From contig OY754978.1 of the NCBI GenBank assembly GCA_963576475.1, forward strand, positions 12,819,799 through 12,883,798: a DNA stretch of 64,000 nucleotides, read 5' to 3'. The DNA comes from Molanna angustata (taxonomy: Eukaryota; Arthropoda; Insecta; Trichoptera; Molannidae). Position 1 is the first letter of the stretch, and each line of letters begins with the position of its first letter. A program made the translations under genes and the position numbers. Below are positions 32,311-41,466 of this stretch, piece by piece. The notes under the pieces were generated by a model. That model was not told the DNA's origin and did no database searches. It worked only from the letters and a program-made list of their open reading frames with translations.

Positions 32311-32720
32311 ATGTACCTTTATGACATAATAAACTTCAATATTGACTGTACAGACCTTCTGAAAATTATTAACTTCAACATACCAAACAGACGAACAAGA
32401 CACACCTCAACGTTCTTTTTAGACAAAAAAAACACTAATGCCGCTCAAAATTCGCCATTGTACCGATGCCTTACCACGTATAATAATTTGGAAAAGATCA
32501 GGTCCGTGGACATATTCTGTATGTCCAGGACTCTTTTCAGGAGCCACGTTAGACAGGAATGATAATATTTTTTTTGTTACCAGTAGTTAGTACAATGCAC
32601 CATGAAATCAAAGGTGGGCTGATTAAGTTACAATTACTTATGTTGCTATTATTATTTATTATATTTGTTTAAAAAAATATTATTGTACGTTGCCCATTTT
32701 TTCAAATAAATAAAAAAAAA
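32311..32720 (+). pseudogene. Jockey/CR1-group RT C-terminal relic with 3' end
   Basis: The frame reads YLYDIINFNIDCTDLLKIIN, FNIPNRRTRHTSTFFLDKKN, TNAAQNSPLYRCLTTYNNLE, KIRSVDIFCMSRTLFRSHVR, stop at 32562. FNIP-R-TR, the NSP--R----YN block and the D-F----F--- end are the post-RT signature of this group. It parallels the broken copy at 3550-3746. The 3' UTR ends in TTTTTTCAAATAAATAAAAA at about 32720. No RT core is present. Confidence 0.78.
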
Positions 32721-32814
32721 ATATCGATAAATAAATTTGACCGGCGTAAACAAGAAACATTTTTAATATTTGGATGAAGCTTCGCGATATTCAATAACAC
32801 TAAAGTACGTATAT

Positions 32815-33110
32815 TTTAAATATTTATTTATCACTTTTTACATTCATATAATATTGCATTGGACAAATGGCAGACTTATTGCTTGGAGGCAACTTTTTCC
32901 AGTACCTAACCATCTGAGAAAAAAATTCCATGATAGTTAAGTGTTGGCATAATATAAGATATAACAGTTTACATAATATAAATATACTTATTTAAATTTT
33001 ACTGCAAAAACAACATAAATATAAGAAGGGATTGGATGAGGAGCGATCAATAGAGATGACGTTTGGGATGGGAATAACGTTGGTTAGAGAATAGAGGAAG
33101 AGTAATCGTT
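32815..33110 (-). mobile_element. Non-LTR retrotransposon 3' UTR, minus strand
   Basis: TTTATTTATCACTTTTTACA, then ACAAATGGCAGACTTATTGC and TGGAGGCAACTTTTTCCAGT, and GAAGGGATTGGATGAGGAGC. These parallel the arrangement in 2945-3270 and 38605-38790 but belong to another subfamily. Confidence 0.5.
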
Positions 33111-33609
33111 TAAGGCGAAATAAAAAAAATGAAAGTGATTTTCGTTTCGCTGTGTTAAAGTGAAAAATGGTGAACCTGACCTTTTACTGATTTGAATTTT
33201 GCATTTAACCAATCCTGTTATATATTTCATGGAATATTGTTTTGTTTTATTGGAACTTAATTTGGTTATTTTTGACAGTCTATGAACCCAAGAAACGTGA
33301 AGATTCGAGTGACATTAGAAAAATAACAATTAAAATTACAACAAAAAATACAATAGTCAACAGATCGTTCAAGAATATACATGGCTTATTTAGTTTTTTC
33401 TTAAATATTTGTGTGGATTAAGACGATATAACATTATTTAGGCTATTTAATATTTAGCTGATTGTTATTAAAAAACGTACCTTTAAATAAAATTGAGGAC
33501 ATCCTTTTCAAAGTTTCAAAATCGAACTTATAACGATAAAAAAAATAACGCCTGAATATTATGCAATATGCACAGCGGTCAAAATTCAAGTTCAGATATA
33601 TAAAATTGC
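33111..33609. other. Unassigned spacer
   Basis: No recognised feature. Confidence 0.35.
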
Positions 33610-33795
33610 TATTCAGAATGGTTCACCACCCATTCTTAATATAGTGCCTTTTTAGGTGAGACGAGACTGGTGTGTGGGTATACATAGATATGTTGTGCTC
33701 CCTTTTATAAGGCAATGCACACCCGCACACCTTTCGCTGGCTACCCCACATTGTGAGATATGCCGTGATGGTATGAATGAATGAATGAAAAAAAA
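33610..33795 (+). mobile_element. RTE-like non-coding 3' end with (GAAT)n tail
   Basis: GGTGAGACGAGACTGGTGTG, GCTCCCTTTTATAAGGCAAT, ACACCTTTCGCTGGCTACCC and TGCCGTGATGGTATGAATGA. Aligns inverted with 20210-20400. Ends in GAATGAATGAATG. Confidence 0.7.
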
Positions 33796-33903
33796 TTACT
33801 TTGTTTTAATTAAGTTGACAGTTAAATCATGTTTATAAACGTTAATTATTATGATTTTAATTTATTATTTTTACATTAAAAGCATGTAAAAACAGTAAAA
33901 TAT

Positions 33904-34255
33904 TGTTAATGCTGTGGCGCAACCGCCGATTGCGCCGCGTAGCTGAGTTACACCGGCAGGCGCCATCTTGCCCTGCGCCGTATTCACAGCCCGTCTCCTA
34001 TATAAGGAGTAACACAGAGCTCCCAGGCATTCCGTCATCCAGATCTCGAAGCTAGGCATCACGCTGCCCGACCGCTCGTCGTCGTTCAAATCGTCCGCGT
34101 TTCAAATTTACATTTATATTCATTAAATAATAACTCGACATTTCTGTACCAAGTAATATTAGTAAGCACCAATTGTAATCATCAACTTGATAAATAAAAG
34201 AGTAAGTTCAATTTCCTGTTATATCTTTCAATCTGTCAACCATTCCTACCTGAGT
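33904..34255 (+). mobile_element. Solo LTR candidate (352 bp) with 5-bp flank match
   Basis: A GC-rich block stands out from AT-rich surroundings: TGTTAATGCTGTGGCGCAAC at the start, a TATA box (TATATAAGG at 33999), CAGAGCTCCCAGGCATTC downstream of it, and AATAAA at 34193. That order, promoter then polyadenylation signal, is that of an LTR in plus orientation. AATAT lies on both sides (33899-33903 and 34256-34260). Against it, the 3' end is ...CCTGAGT and not CA, and no gag or pol is attached. BEL/Pao or Gypsy origin cannot be decided. Confidence 0.5.
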
Positions 34256-34299
34256 AATATTTGATAATAATATTTAATCTATTGTATACGGTATCGCAG

Positions 34300-34520
34300 T
34301 TGCTTGGTCGATCAATCTGTGGCTCAGCTGTCGGGACTCTCCGAACAGACGGCCTCCAGGTTCGAACCAAGCGGTTGAGATATCATTTGGGTTGTATGTA
34401 GCTGAAGGCGGACAAACAGGTAATACCTACACGTCCAACTGACCGACCTTACCACCTCAATTACAGGCGTGTATACCAGCTCACGCTGGTATGCAATCGC
34501 TTCCAACCAAATGACCACTC
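34300..34520 (+). mobile_element. tRNA-like SINE head, candidate
   Basis: TGGCTCAGCTG at 34320-34330 fits an A box and GGTTCGAACC at 34359-34368 fits a B box at tRNA-like spacing. The following sequence (GGGTTGTATGTAGCTGAAGG, CAGCTCACGCTGGTATGC) is not tRNA-like. No second copy is in the window, so the family cannot be confirmed. It might instead be internal sequence attached to the preceding LTR candidate. Confidence 0.4.
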
Positions 34521-34569
34521 TGGCACTTTAGTAAGCTCTACATACTACAAATACCTTTTTTAACCCCAA

Positions 34570-34650
34570 AATGCATTTATATTAAAATTTAACTAACGTT
34601 CTGTCGGAAACGCAAAGCATTGTTTACTTTTAATTTTATCAAAATGTCAA
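34570..34650. repeat. Diverged direct repeat, part of R1-R2 pair
   Basis: AACTAACGTTCTGTCGG and TTTACTTTTAATTTTATCAA (R2) correspond to 35950-36012. The preceding R1 half at 33803-33865 (CATGTTTATAAACGTTAATT) corresponds to 35890-35945, where R1 and R2 are contiguous. The LTR and SINE candidates therefore sit between R1 and R2 of the upstream copy. Confidence 0.6.
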
Positions 34651-34659
34651 TGATTCAAG

Positions 34660-35855
34660 TTGGAAAATTTTTATATCATCCAACTGTCGATTCGTTCATG
34701 AGAATTCAATTCTCTTAATGAATCGACATTATTAAACCTAGATGCGTGTACGAAGGAAAATTTTGTATGGTGTAGTGGACTTTTTGCAAGCTACTAACAC
34801 CAACTAGAGGCCTCGCAGCATATGTGTTCCGGTACATAGATTTACTCAGAATTCGGAGTAGAACATTTTATGTGAGTTTTGTGTGTGTGTGTGTATGTGT
34901 GTGTGTCTGTCTGTGTGTCTGTCTGTGTCCCCCCCCTTATAACTTTTGATCCGCTCAATTCACAGAGCCCAAATTTTTAGAATATATAAACAGTGAGATG
35001 AGAAATGAGAAACCCTGGAATTTTAAAAAAAAAACTAATTTGAGATTTTGTATTTGTCTATGTATACCTTACCTAATTTTCAGCGTTCTAGCTTTTACGG
35101 TTTCTGAGATATATGGAAAAATAAATCAAAATTTCAAAAGTTGATAACCTCTGACTGAAACAAAAATTCACAATTCTGAGTATAAAAGTTTTGTAAGCCT
35201 ATAACTGTTTATATATTCTTAAATTTTGGGCTCTGTAAATTGAGCGGATCAAAAGTTATAAGGGGGGGACGGACACACAGACACACACACAGACACACAG
35301 ACACACAGACACACGAAATGTTCTACTCCGAATTCTGAGTAAATCCGTGTATGGAACATATATGCTGCGAAGCCTCTAAGTTGGTGTTTTTTGACTTAAA
35401 GTTGGAAAAGCCGTGAAAAAAGTAGACCTCTGCATACAATTTTCGCGTATCCTGGCTTGATACATTGTCGATATGTTAAGAGAACAAAGTTCTCCTGAAC
35501 AAATCGACAGTTGGAAAAATACTAACATTGTATTAGCACATCTCAAATTTTTTTTAACAATTTTTATAAAAATTGAATTTAGTGACGACATTGCTTCATA
35601 CAATTTGTATGGAAGTAGCCTACTCACAATATCTAAGAAGACTTAATAATTTGATACTAATCTCCAAACATACATACATACCATCATGCTGTTTTCACAT
35701 TCTGGGTAGGATCAAAGGACTGACCTCCATACTATCCTATCTTGACATACATACATACCTAGGTACATGTGTTGTCTAGAAAACCATATATCTTAAAATA
35801 TTAAATAATTTGTATTTATGGGTTTATAGTTTGGTACTTATTCTTCTCATGTGTA
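34660..35855. mobile_element. Palindromic element P2 with nested inverted arms
   Basis: The inner arms pair from 34680 (CCAACTGTCGATTCGTTC) and 34795 (CACCAACTAGAGGCCTCG) through (TG)n-rich sequence and CTTTTGATCCGCTCAATT, with the reverse complements ending at 35520. The outer right part (35540-35855) matches the right arm of P1 at 57190-57496; the matching outer left arm is absent. The arms include an RTE-like 3' tip (CATACATACATACCATCATG). No transposase is present. Confidence 0.72.
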
Positions 35856-35885
35856 ACATGCAACTAGTTTATTAAATTTTCCTTT

Positions 35886-36270
35886 GTTTTTGCATTTGCC
35901 AGTTATATCATGTTTAGAAACGTATATTATTATAATTTTACTGTTTTGCATAAAATTCAAATTTTAATAACGCTCAGTTGGTAACTCACAGTTTACTTTC
36001 AATTTTATTAAAATGTAAAATAAATAGAGAGAACACAAATTCTGAAATTTTCAGAGCACTAAATAATTCCAGTACACACAAACAAGTGGTCAAAGAAAAT
36101 GTGTAAAAATAAGAGCGTAGGTTAATTTTTTGTAGAGTGAGAAGGAATGGCATGTATAGTAGTTTCAGCAGGTAAGAAATATCATCTTTTTTAACAAGAT
36201 TATTTTTTGTCCTTGTATGTCCTTGTAAACCGCTTGAAACTCACATATATCTGGGTCTTCTTCTTCTTTC
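35886..36270. repeat. Contiguous R1-R2 copy and unassigned spacer
   Basis: 35890-36012 carries both halves of the direct repeat noted at 33803-33865 and 34570-34650. The rest to 36270 holds nothing recognisable apart from the (CTT)n run at 36257-36275, which belongs to the following RTE-like 3' tail. Confidence 0.55.
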
Positions 36271-36785
36271 TTCTTTGTCACCCATCTCTCCACTGCTGGA
36301 TGTAGGCCTCCTCCAATGAACTCCATCTCTCTCGGTCCTGTGCTTCCCCCAGCCAAACCCTTCCCGCAACCGGAATGATATCGTCCACCCATCTTTTTTG
36401 TGGTCGCCCTACCGGTCTTTTATTTTCCCACGGTCTCCATTTTATTATTCTGGGTGTCCACCTCTCGGTACCCTGTCTTGCAACATGCCCTGCCCACTGC
36501 CATTTCAACTTTGCAACACGGTCTGCTATGTCAACGACTTTTGTTTGGCGTCTTATTTCTTCATTTCTTATTTTATCCCGGAGGCTCACTCCTAACATTT
36601 GCCGTTCCGTAGCTCGTTGCGTACATTTCAGTTTGTTTATTGTGTTGACAGTTAGTGTCATTGTTTCCAATCCATATGTTAGCACTGGGAGGATACATGT
36701 TTCAAAGACCTTTCTTTTCAAATTCAACGGAATGTCTTTGTTTTTCAGGATGTGACCGAGTTAACCGAAGGCTGCCCAACCTAGT
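36271..36785 (-). pseudogene. RTE-like RT thumb and C-terminal fragment, long open frame
   Basis: The minus frame reads GLGWAAFG, a stop, LGHILKNKDIPLNLKRKVFE, TCILPVLTYGLETMTLT, then RATERQMLGVSLRDKIRNEE, IRRQTKVVDIADRVAKLKWQ, WAGHVARQ, GRPQKRWVDDI, DRERWSSLEEAYIQQWRDG, stop at 36278. CILPVLTYG-E, RA-ERQMLG-SLRDKIRN, WAGHVAR and GRPQ-RW-DD are the ordered blocks after the RT active site in the most common lepidopteran RTE-like group. About 150 residues are uninterrupted, with one stop near the upstream end. The RT catalytic region is not present upstream of 36785. The 3' tail is (GAA)n on the minus strand. Confidence 0.9.
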
Positions 36786-37877
36786 CCAATTCGTATATCT
36801 GGGTAACCCATAATATAACTTCATACTTTGAAAATTGATCACCATTCTTAGTTACGAGTAAATAATGTGGGTAAACATATGTGATGATAATGTATAGGTA
36901 GGTTCTAACAGAGAAATCTTTTTCCTATATATTAGTTTTATTTCCACACACGAAATGATAGATGACAGCTTATTTGACCCAGTTAGTCTAGGCACATAAT
37001 AATGTAATATATGACGCTCCTTCGATGATATTAGTTAGGTACTTGAGAATTCTTGCTGGCGAGGGTTCTTTATACTATAACAGACGAAGTATAAGATGAA
37101 ATGTTATTTATTATAGTTACGGTAAAACTTACACGAAGAAACTTTCCTCTTCTCAATTTATATGATGGATAATTAACAAAATTTCGACAGCGTATGTACA
37201 TTCTTATTTCTTCGTAAACACCGAACGTATTTTATCTTAATATATCAAAGTTGAATCAAGCGGACGAGTGTTTTAAAATTATGTGTTTCCGTTAGTCAGG
37301 AGAAAATTTAACGTGAACGAAACATCTTTTTATACTAAAACTATATTTTGTGCAATATTGTGATAGTATTGTATAGGTCTTTGGTCTCCTTTTCAAGTTC
37401 AATCACTAAGAATATGGCCAATTTATCATCGTTGTATGCGTTAAATATTGATATATAACATTAAACCATTTTCCATATTCCAATCTCGCTAAAAATTTGT
37501 ATAGGTACACATTTCCTTCAGATGAAAATATTTGCCGAAAAAAATAAGTATGTATCATAAATGAAATCATAAAACTATATATTGACGTAATCTTCTTAGG
37601 CGCTTCAATTTTTTAACCGACTATGAAAAACAATAGTTATGTTTGTTTATAGTCAATATCAATATAATAATTGTCCCTAAGTTTACATATGTACATTCAA
37701 TATAATTATTGTTCCTAAGTTTACATACTTACAATTATTCTCTGTATTCTGATACATGTATTATATAACAGATTGAGTTTTGAAATAATTGCAAAATTTA
37801 TGAGATATTTTTTTATTGTATTCGGTATTTTACGGAGAGTCCGAAAAAAATCAGTTCCTCTTCTTCAGCCTTTTTTT
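36786..37877. other. Unassigned AT-rich region
   Basis: No coding, RNA or element-end feature is recognised. TTCAATATAATTATTGT with CCTAAGTTTACATA is repeated in tandem twice at 37660-37730. Confidence 0.4.
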
Positions 37878-38585
37878 TCCATTCTTGGACATAGGCCTCC
37901 CCCTTGATCCTCCACAACTCCATGTCTTGGGCAAACTGCATCCATCTCCCCCCGGCACATTTCTTGATTTCATCAGACCACCTTGCCTGGGGTCTGCCGA
38001 CACCTCTTCGGCTTATTCTCGGTCGCCATTCTATGATCTTTTTGGTCCATCATGAATCCTGGCATCTGGCAATATGCCCAGCCCAGATCCACTTAAGACC
38101 AGCGACCCTTTACGCTACATCGGCTATTTTGGTTCTTTCTCTTATTATGACATTCCGAATTCTGTCCCTTATTGAAATACCCAGCAACTTTCTCTCCATA
38201 GCTCTTTGTGTCACTAACAGCTTGTGCATTATTCGTTTTGTTAGGGGCGATGTTTCCATTCCATAAGTAAGCACTGGGACAATACATGCATTAAATAGCT
38301 TCTTTTTCAAATAATGGGAGTATTTACGGGATTTCAGAATGTATGATAATTTCCCAAAAGCTGCCCAGGCAAGGCCACGTCTTCTCTCTATTTCTGCCTC
38401 TTGAATTTCTTTGGCAAGCATCACGGTATGGCCTAAATATATGTATCTGTTTACTCTTTCAATTTGCACTCCATCTATTATGATGGGGAAGGACTCTTCT
38501 GCGTTACCCAACATTTTTGTCTTGGAGATGATCACCTTCAATCCGATGTTCACACAGGCTTATTTTATTTCTGTCAGCATAGTTT
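37878..38585 (-). pseudogene. RTE-like RT thumb and C-terminal pseudogene
   Basis: The minus frame reads ACVNIGLKVIISKTKML, ERVNRYIYLGHTVMLAKEIQ, AEIERRRGLAWAAFGKLSYI, NACIVPVLTYGMETSPLTKR, RAMERKLLGISIRDRIRNVI, IRERTKIADVA, a TAA stop, RVAGLKWIWAGHIARCQDS, a TGA stop, WTKKIIEWRPRISRRGVGRP, QARWSDEIKKCAGGRWMQFA, QDMELWRIKGEAYVQEWKK. The YLG block is the end of the RT palm region. The order matches the fragment at 36271-36785 but the sequences differ enough to be separate subfamilies. At least three in-frame stops are present (one more near 38565), with the frame otherwise kept over about 230 codons. Confidence 0.9.
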
Positions 38586-38604
38586 AAAAACTAGTTAAGT
38601 GCAT

Positions 38605-38795
38605 AAAATTTGATTTATGTATTTATCTTCTGTACATAATTTAAACAATAATGCACCTTGGTGGGCTTATTGTCACTAAGCAATTTCTTCCAGCCAACCA
38701 GATTACAAAGTATGATACATCAACAAAAGAATTAAAGCAAAAATTAAAACAACGAAAATATACATAAATTATAAAATATTAACAATGTATAAAAT
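38605..38795 (-). mobile_element. Non-LTR 3' UTR, interrupted
   Basis: GGTGGGCTTATTGTCACTAA and GCAATTTCTTCCAGCCAACC match 2945-3270. The remainder of the same 3' UTR resumes at 39090-39160 after an RTE-like insertion. Confidence 0.6.
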
Positions 38796-39080
38796 ATCAT
38801 CATCATCATCTTTGGCGCTACAGCCCACTGTGAGCCTTGGCCTCCTCCAGAATTTTTCGCCATTTAGATCGGTCCATCGCCTGCATTCTCCAGTTTGTAA
38901 CGCCAATCCTCTTTAGATCCTCCTGTATGCCGTCCATCCACCACAGCTTGGGTCTCCCCACACCACGTCTCCCCTCTGGTCGTGTGTCGAGAATCTTCTT
39001 TGGGAATCGGCCTTCCTCCATTCGCTGAACGTGCCCTAATCATTGAAGCCGATGTATTTTAATATATTTTAATATATATT
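38796..39080 (-). pseudogene. RTE-like C-terminal fragment inserted in another 3' UTR
   Basis: The minus frame reads IKIHRLQ, a stop, LGHVQRMEEGRFPKKILDTR, PEGRRGVGRPKLWWMDGIQE, DLKRIGVTNWRMQAMDRSKW, RKILEEAKAHSGL, stop at 38818. It is the same subfamily as 8285-8764. The stop after LQ stands where the sister copy has Trp. A (CAT)n run at 38798-38810 is its 3' tail. It splits the repeat described at 38605-38795 and 39090-39160, so it is the younger insertion. Confidence 0.88.
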
Positions 39081-39156
39081 GTTAATATTAAAAACAAAAA
39101 AAACATCATAGCAAAAAAGGATTGGGTGAGAACAAGGAGAGGAAATCGGGATTAAT

Positions 39157-39999
39157 ATGCTGAAATATCTTGGAATTATAATAGATAACAATATTAAATG
39201 GAAATCTCAAATAAATTCAACCGTAGTTAGAATGAGAAAGTTGATTTACATTTTCTATAGACTACGGAACACTGTATCACTAAACTCGCTAAAAAACATT
39301 TACTTTGCACTAGCCCACACGGTATTACAATACGGTATTATTGGATGGGGAGGTTCGTATAAGTCATCATTATTGCCACTTGAAACAATACAGAGAATTT
39401 TAATAAAAATTATACTAAAAAAACCGTATGACTTCCCAACTAATAATGTTTTCAAACTTTTTCCAGTCCCGCCACTCTCAAAAATATACAACAAAATCGC
39501 ATTGCTACAAATACATAAAGAAATCAGCAACAATATACACACAGACACAAATATTAGTACTAGAAATAGCACCATAGGAGGTCTTACGACACCTTTATTT
39601 CGAACTACTACAGCACAACATCATTATATATATATAAAGGCATTAAATTATTTAACAACCTACCAATAAATATTAGAACAGAAACAAATTACAAATTATT
39701 TAAAGATAAACTCGAGACACTTTGAAACACTCTCCCTCATATTCCATTCTATAAAATTGCTATTTTTGTGGTTAATTTTTATTTTTCTATGTACCTGTTG
39801 TAATTTGTTTTATATATATTATAAGATTTATTTTATGTATTTTTGTGAAGTATTCATATAATGTAAGCAAAGAGCTGCTGCTTTCCTAAACACAAGCTTC
39901 TAGCTTAAATTAGGAAAGGAAATATTATATGTTGATATATGTAACCAAATATTTGTAAACGTATGTATTGTATAATAAATAAAAATAATAATAATAATA
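39157..39999 (+). pseudogene. Jockey/CR1-group RT C-terminal part with 3' UTR
   Basis: The frame reads LKYLGIIIDNNIKWKSQINS, VRMRKLIYIFYRLRNTVSLN, LAHTVLQYGIIGWGGSYKSS, LETIQRILIKIILKKPYDFP, then a slip in a TA run at about 39635 and KGIKLFNNLPINIRTETNYK, LFKDKLETL, stop at 39724. KYLGI-ID----W marks the end of the RT palm, YGI--WG the thumb, and FN-LP-NIR the C-terminal tail. This is the longest jockey-type remnant here, about 190 residues with one frameshift. The 3' UTR ends in AATAAATAAAAATAATAATA at about 39999. The catalytic part of the RT is missing upstream. Confidence 0.85.
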
Positions 40000-40004
40000 A
40001 TTAA

Positions 40005-40175
40005 GCTTTTTCTTGAAAATACTTAGTGAGTTAGACGACGCAATATCCGGACTTAGACTATTCCATATTCTTGCTGATTGTACATACTTCGAATGACGAG
40101 CTGAAAATTTCTGTGTTACGGACAGGGATGGATAGTATCGTACGTTCAGCAGATCGGAGTGTATGTCCATGATTG
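40005..40175 (-). pseudogene. Jockey/CR1-group RT C-terminal tip, minus strand
   Basis: The frame reads MDIHSDLLNVRYYPSLSVTQ, KFSARHSKYVQSARIWNSLS, PDIASSNSLSIFKKKLNYYY. R--KY-QSARIWNSLSPDI and S---FKKKL are the final RT block and tail. It ends in a (TTA)n-type run that abuts the (AAT)n tail of the plus-strand element at 39157-39999, so two elements face each other tail to tail. Confidence 0.75.
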
Positions 40176-41204
40176 GATAAATAAGTGAATTTGTTTTTAA
40201 GGTACTGTGGCAGGCCTAGAATTATAAGGTACAGAAGCCGCGTGCAATATAAATTTCGAATTCAAATGTATGACAAGTTTTATTTACATGTGTGTATGTG
40301 AGGCGGTAGATCGGTAATCGAATCGGTAGGTGTACGTATACTGCTTAGAAAAGAGATTTCACATGTACTACTATGTGTTCTATGACTGTATTGACGGGCG
40401 GGCGAGTGAAACTCAAAACATTGTCCTTAGTTTTAGTTGTCATACTTTCATTGCGCTGACTAGGTATCTGTATCATATATAATCTAAGGTGGCAGGTTTG
40501 GATAAGAGAGAATATTGTACAATAGTGACAGAATTAATTTGTATATTGCGCCGCTGCGCGCTGGCGTACCTTTCTTGGACCGACAAAGAATATTGCGGTA
40601 CGATGATATGTGATCAAATTTTTTTAACCTAAAGATGAATCTGATACATATATTGAATCGTTCAAGTTAATTGAGATGCACTTCATTAGCATCAAAATAG
40701 CATACATCGGCATAATCAAGCAGTGTAAGACTATTAATAGTAGCGAGGTATTTAATTTTTCAAAGTTTTTTTGACAGTTATATTTGAAATAATTTTGTGA
40801 TACTATTCTAAAGTTGTTATTGATATAAAAAAATGACAGGAGAATTTCTTGTAGACGTCAAACCTACTATGAAGGATATATTGTAATTCTTATAAATATG
40901 TATGTCTACGCCAGTTACAATTTCGAGTTAGTATCAAACGTTATACGTCTTCTGAACTTTTTTATTGTCAGAATGTTATTTGTGGATATTTTTTATTAAT
41001 CAAATAATCATGAGTAGATATAGAATAAGAACAGAAGGTACATAGGTATTTACTTTATCTCAAAGAAAATATTATTATATGTGAGCAATTTGAAAGACAA
41101 AAGATGTCATGTACACATTGAGTAGGGTACCGTAAATATATTTTATGTCCTCTCCTTCCTTGTAAACAATTGTAGGTAGGTACCTACTTATTTTCACCAA
41201 AATA
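40176..41204. other. Unassigned region
   Basis: About 1 kb without a recognised element or coding signal. A GC-richer patch lies at 40540-40610. Confidence 0.35.
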
Positions 41205-41345
41205 TTAATCATTTATTTATTTACTACTTTATTTATTTAAGGAATAAATACAGCCTTCTAAAATAAACAGGTAAATACAATATGAAATGAAAAAAAAGAC
41301 AGACAGATTACTTTTGTCCACAATCGATGTACATGAAATAATCAT
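41205..41345 (-). mobile_element. Retroelement 3' tail, minus strand, probable
   Basis: ATTTATTTATTTACTACTTT at the left end is the reverse complement of an (AAAT)n tail, followed by non-coding sequence. Clade unknown. Confidence 0.35.
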
Positions 41346-41349
41346 ACTA

Positions 41350-41466
41350 CTAGTAAAACCTGGCGGGCGTTGTCCTGCTTATTTAATTATTTATATAATT
41401 TTTGTACAAGTGTAGGTACCTCCAAATATATAAAAATGCTTCATGTTTTCTTTTAATTATTTAACA
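41350..41466 (-). mobile_element. Helitron-like 3' end, second family
   Basis: On the minus strand the sequence ends CGCCCGCCAGGTTTTACTAG|T. The same end occurs at 61056-61175 (CGTCTGCCAGGTTTTACTAG|T), and about 100 bp are shared. A CTAG end followed by T fits the CTRR-type Helitron terminus. The body is cut at 41466 by the Helitron-like copy 2. Confidence 0.55.

Noticed and set aside
33871..34089. A 72-codon minus-strand frame in the GC-rich block
   Set aside because: The block is better explained as an LTR on the plus strand, with a TATA box and polyadenylation signal in the right order.
36375..36755. Plus-strand open frames of 65-126 codons
   Set aside because: They are antisense shadows of the minus-strand RTE-like protein, which has clear family motifs.
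37816..38266. Plus-strand open frames of 79 and 120 codons
   Set aside because: Antisense shadows of the RTE-like pseudogene at 37878-38585.
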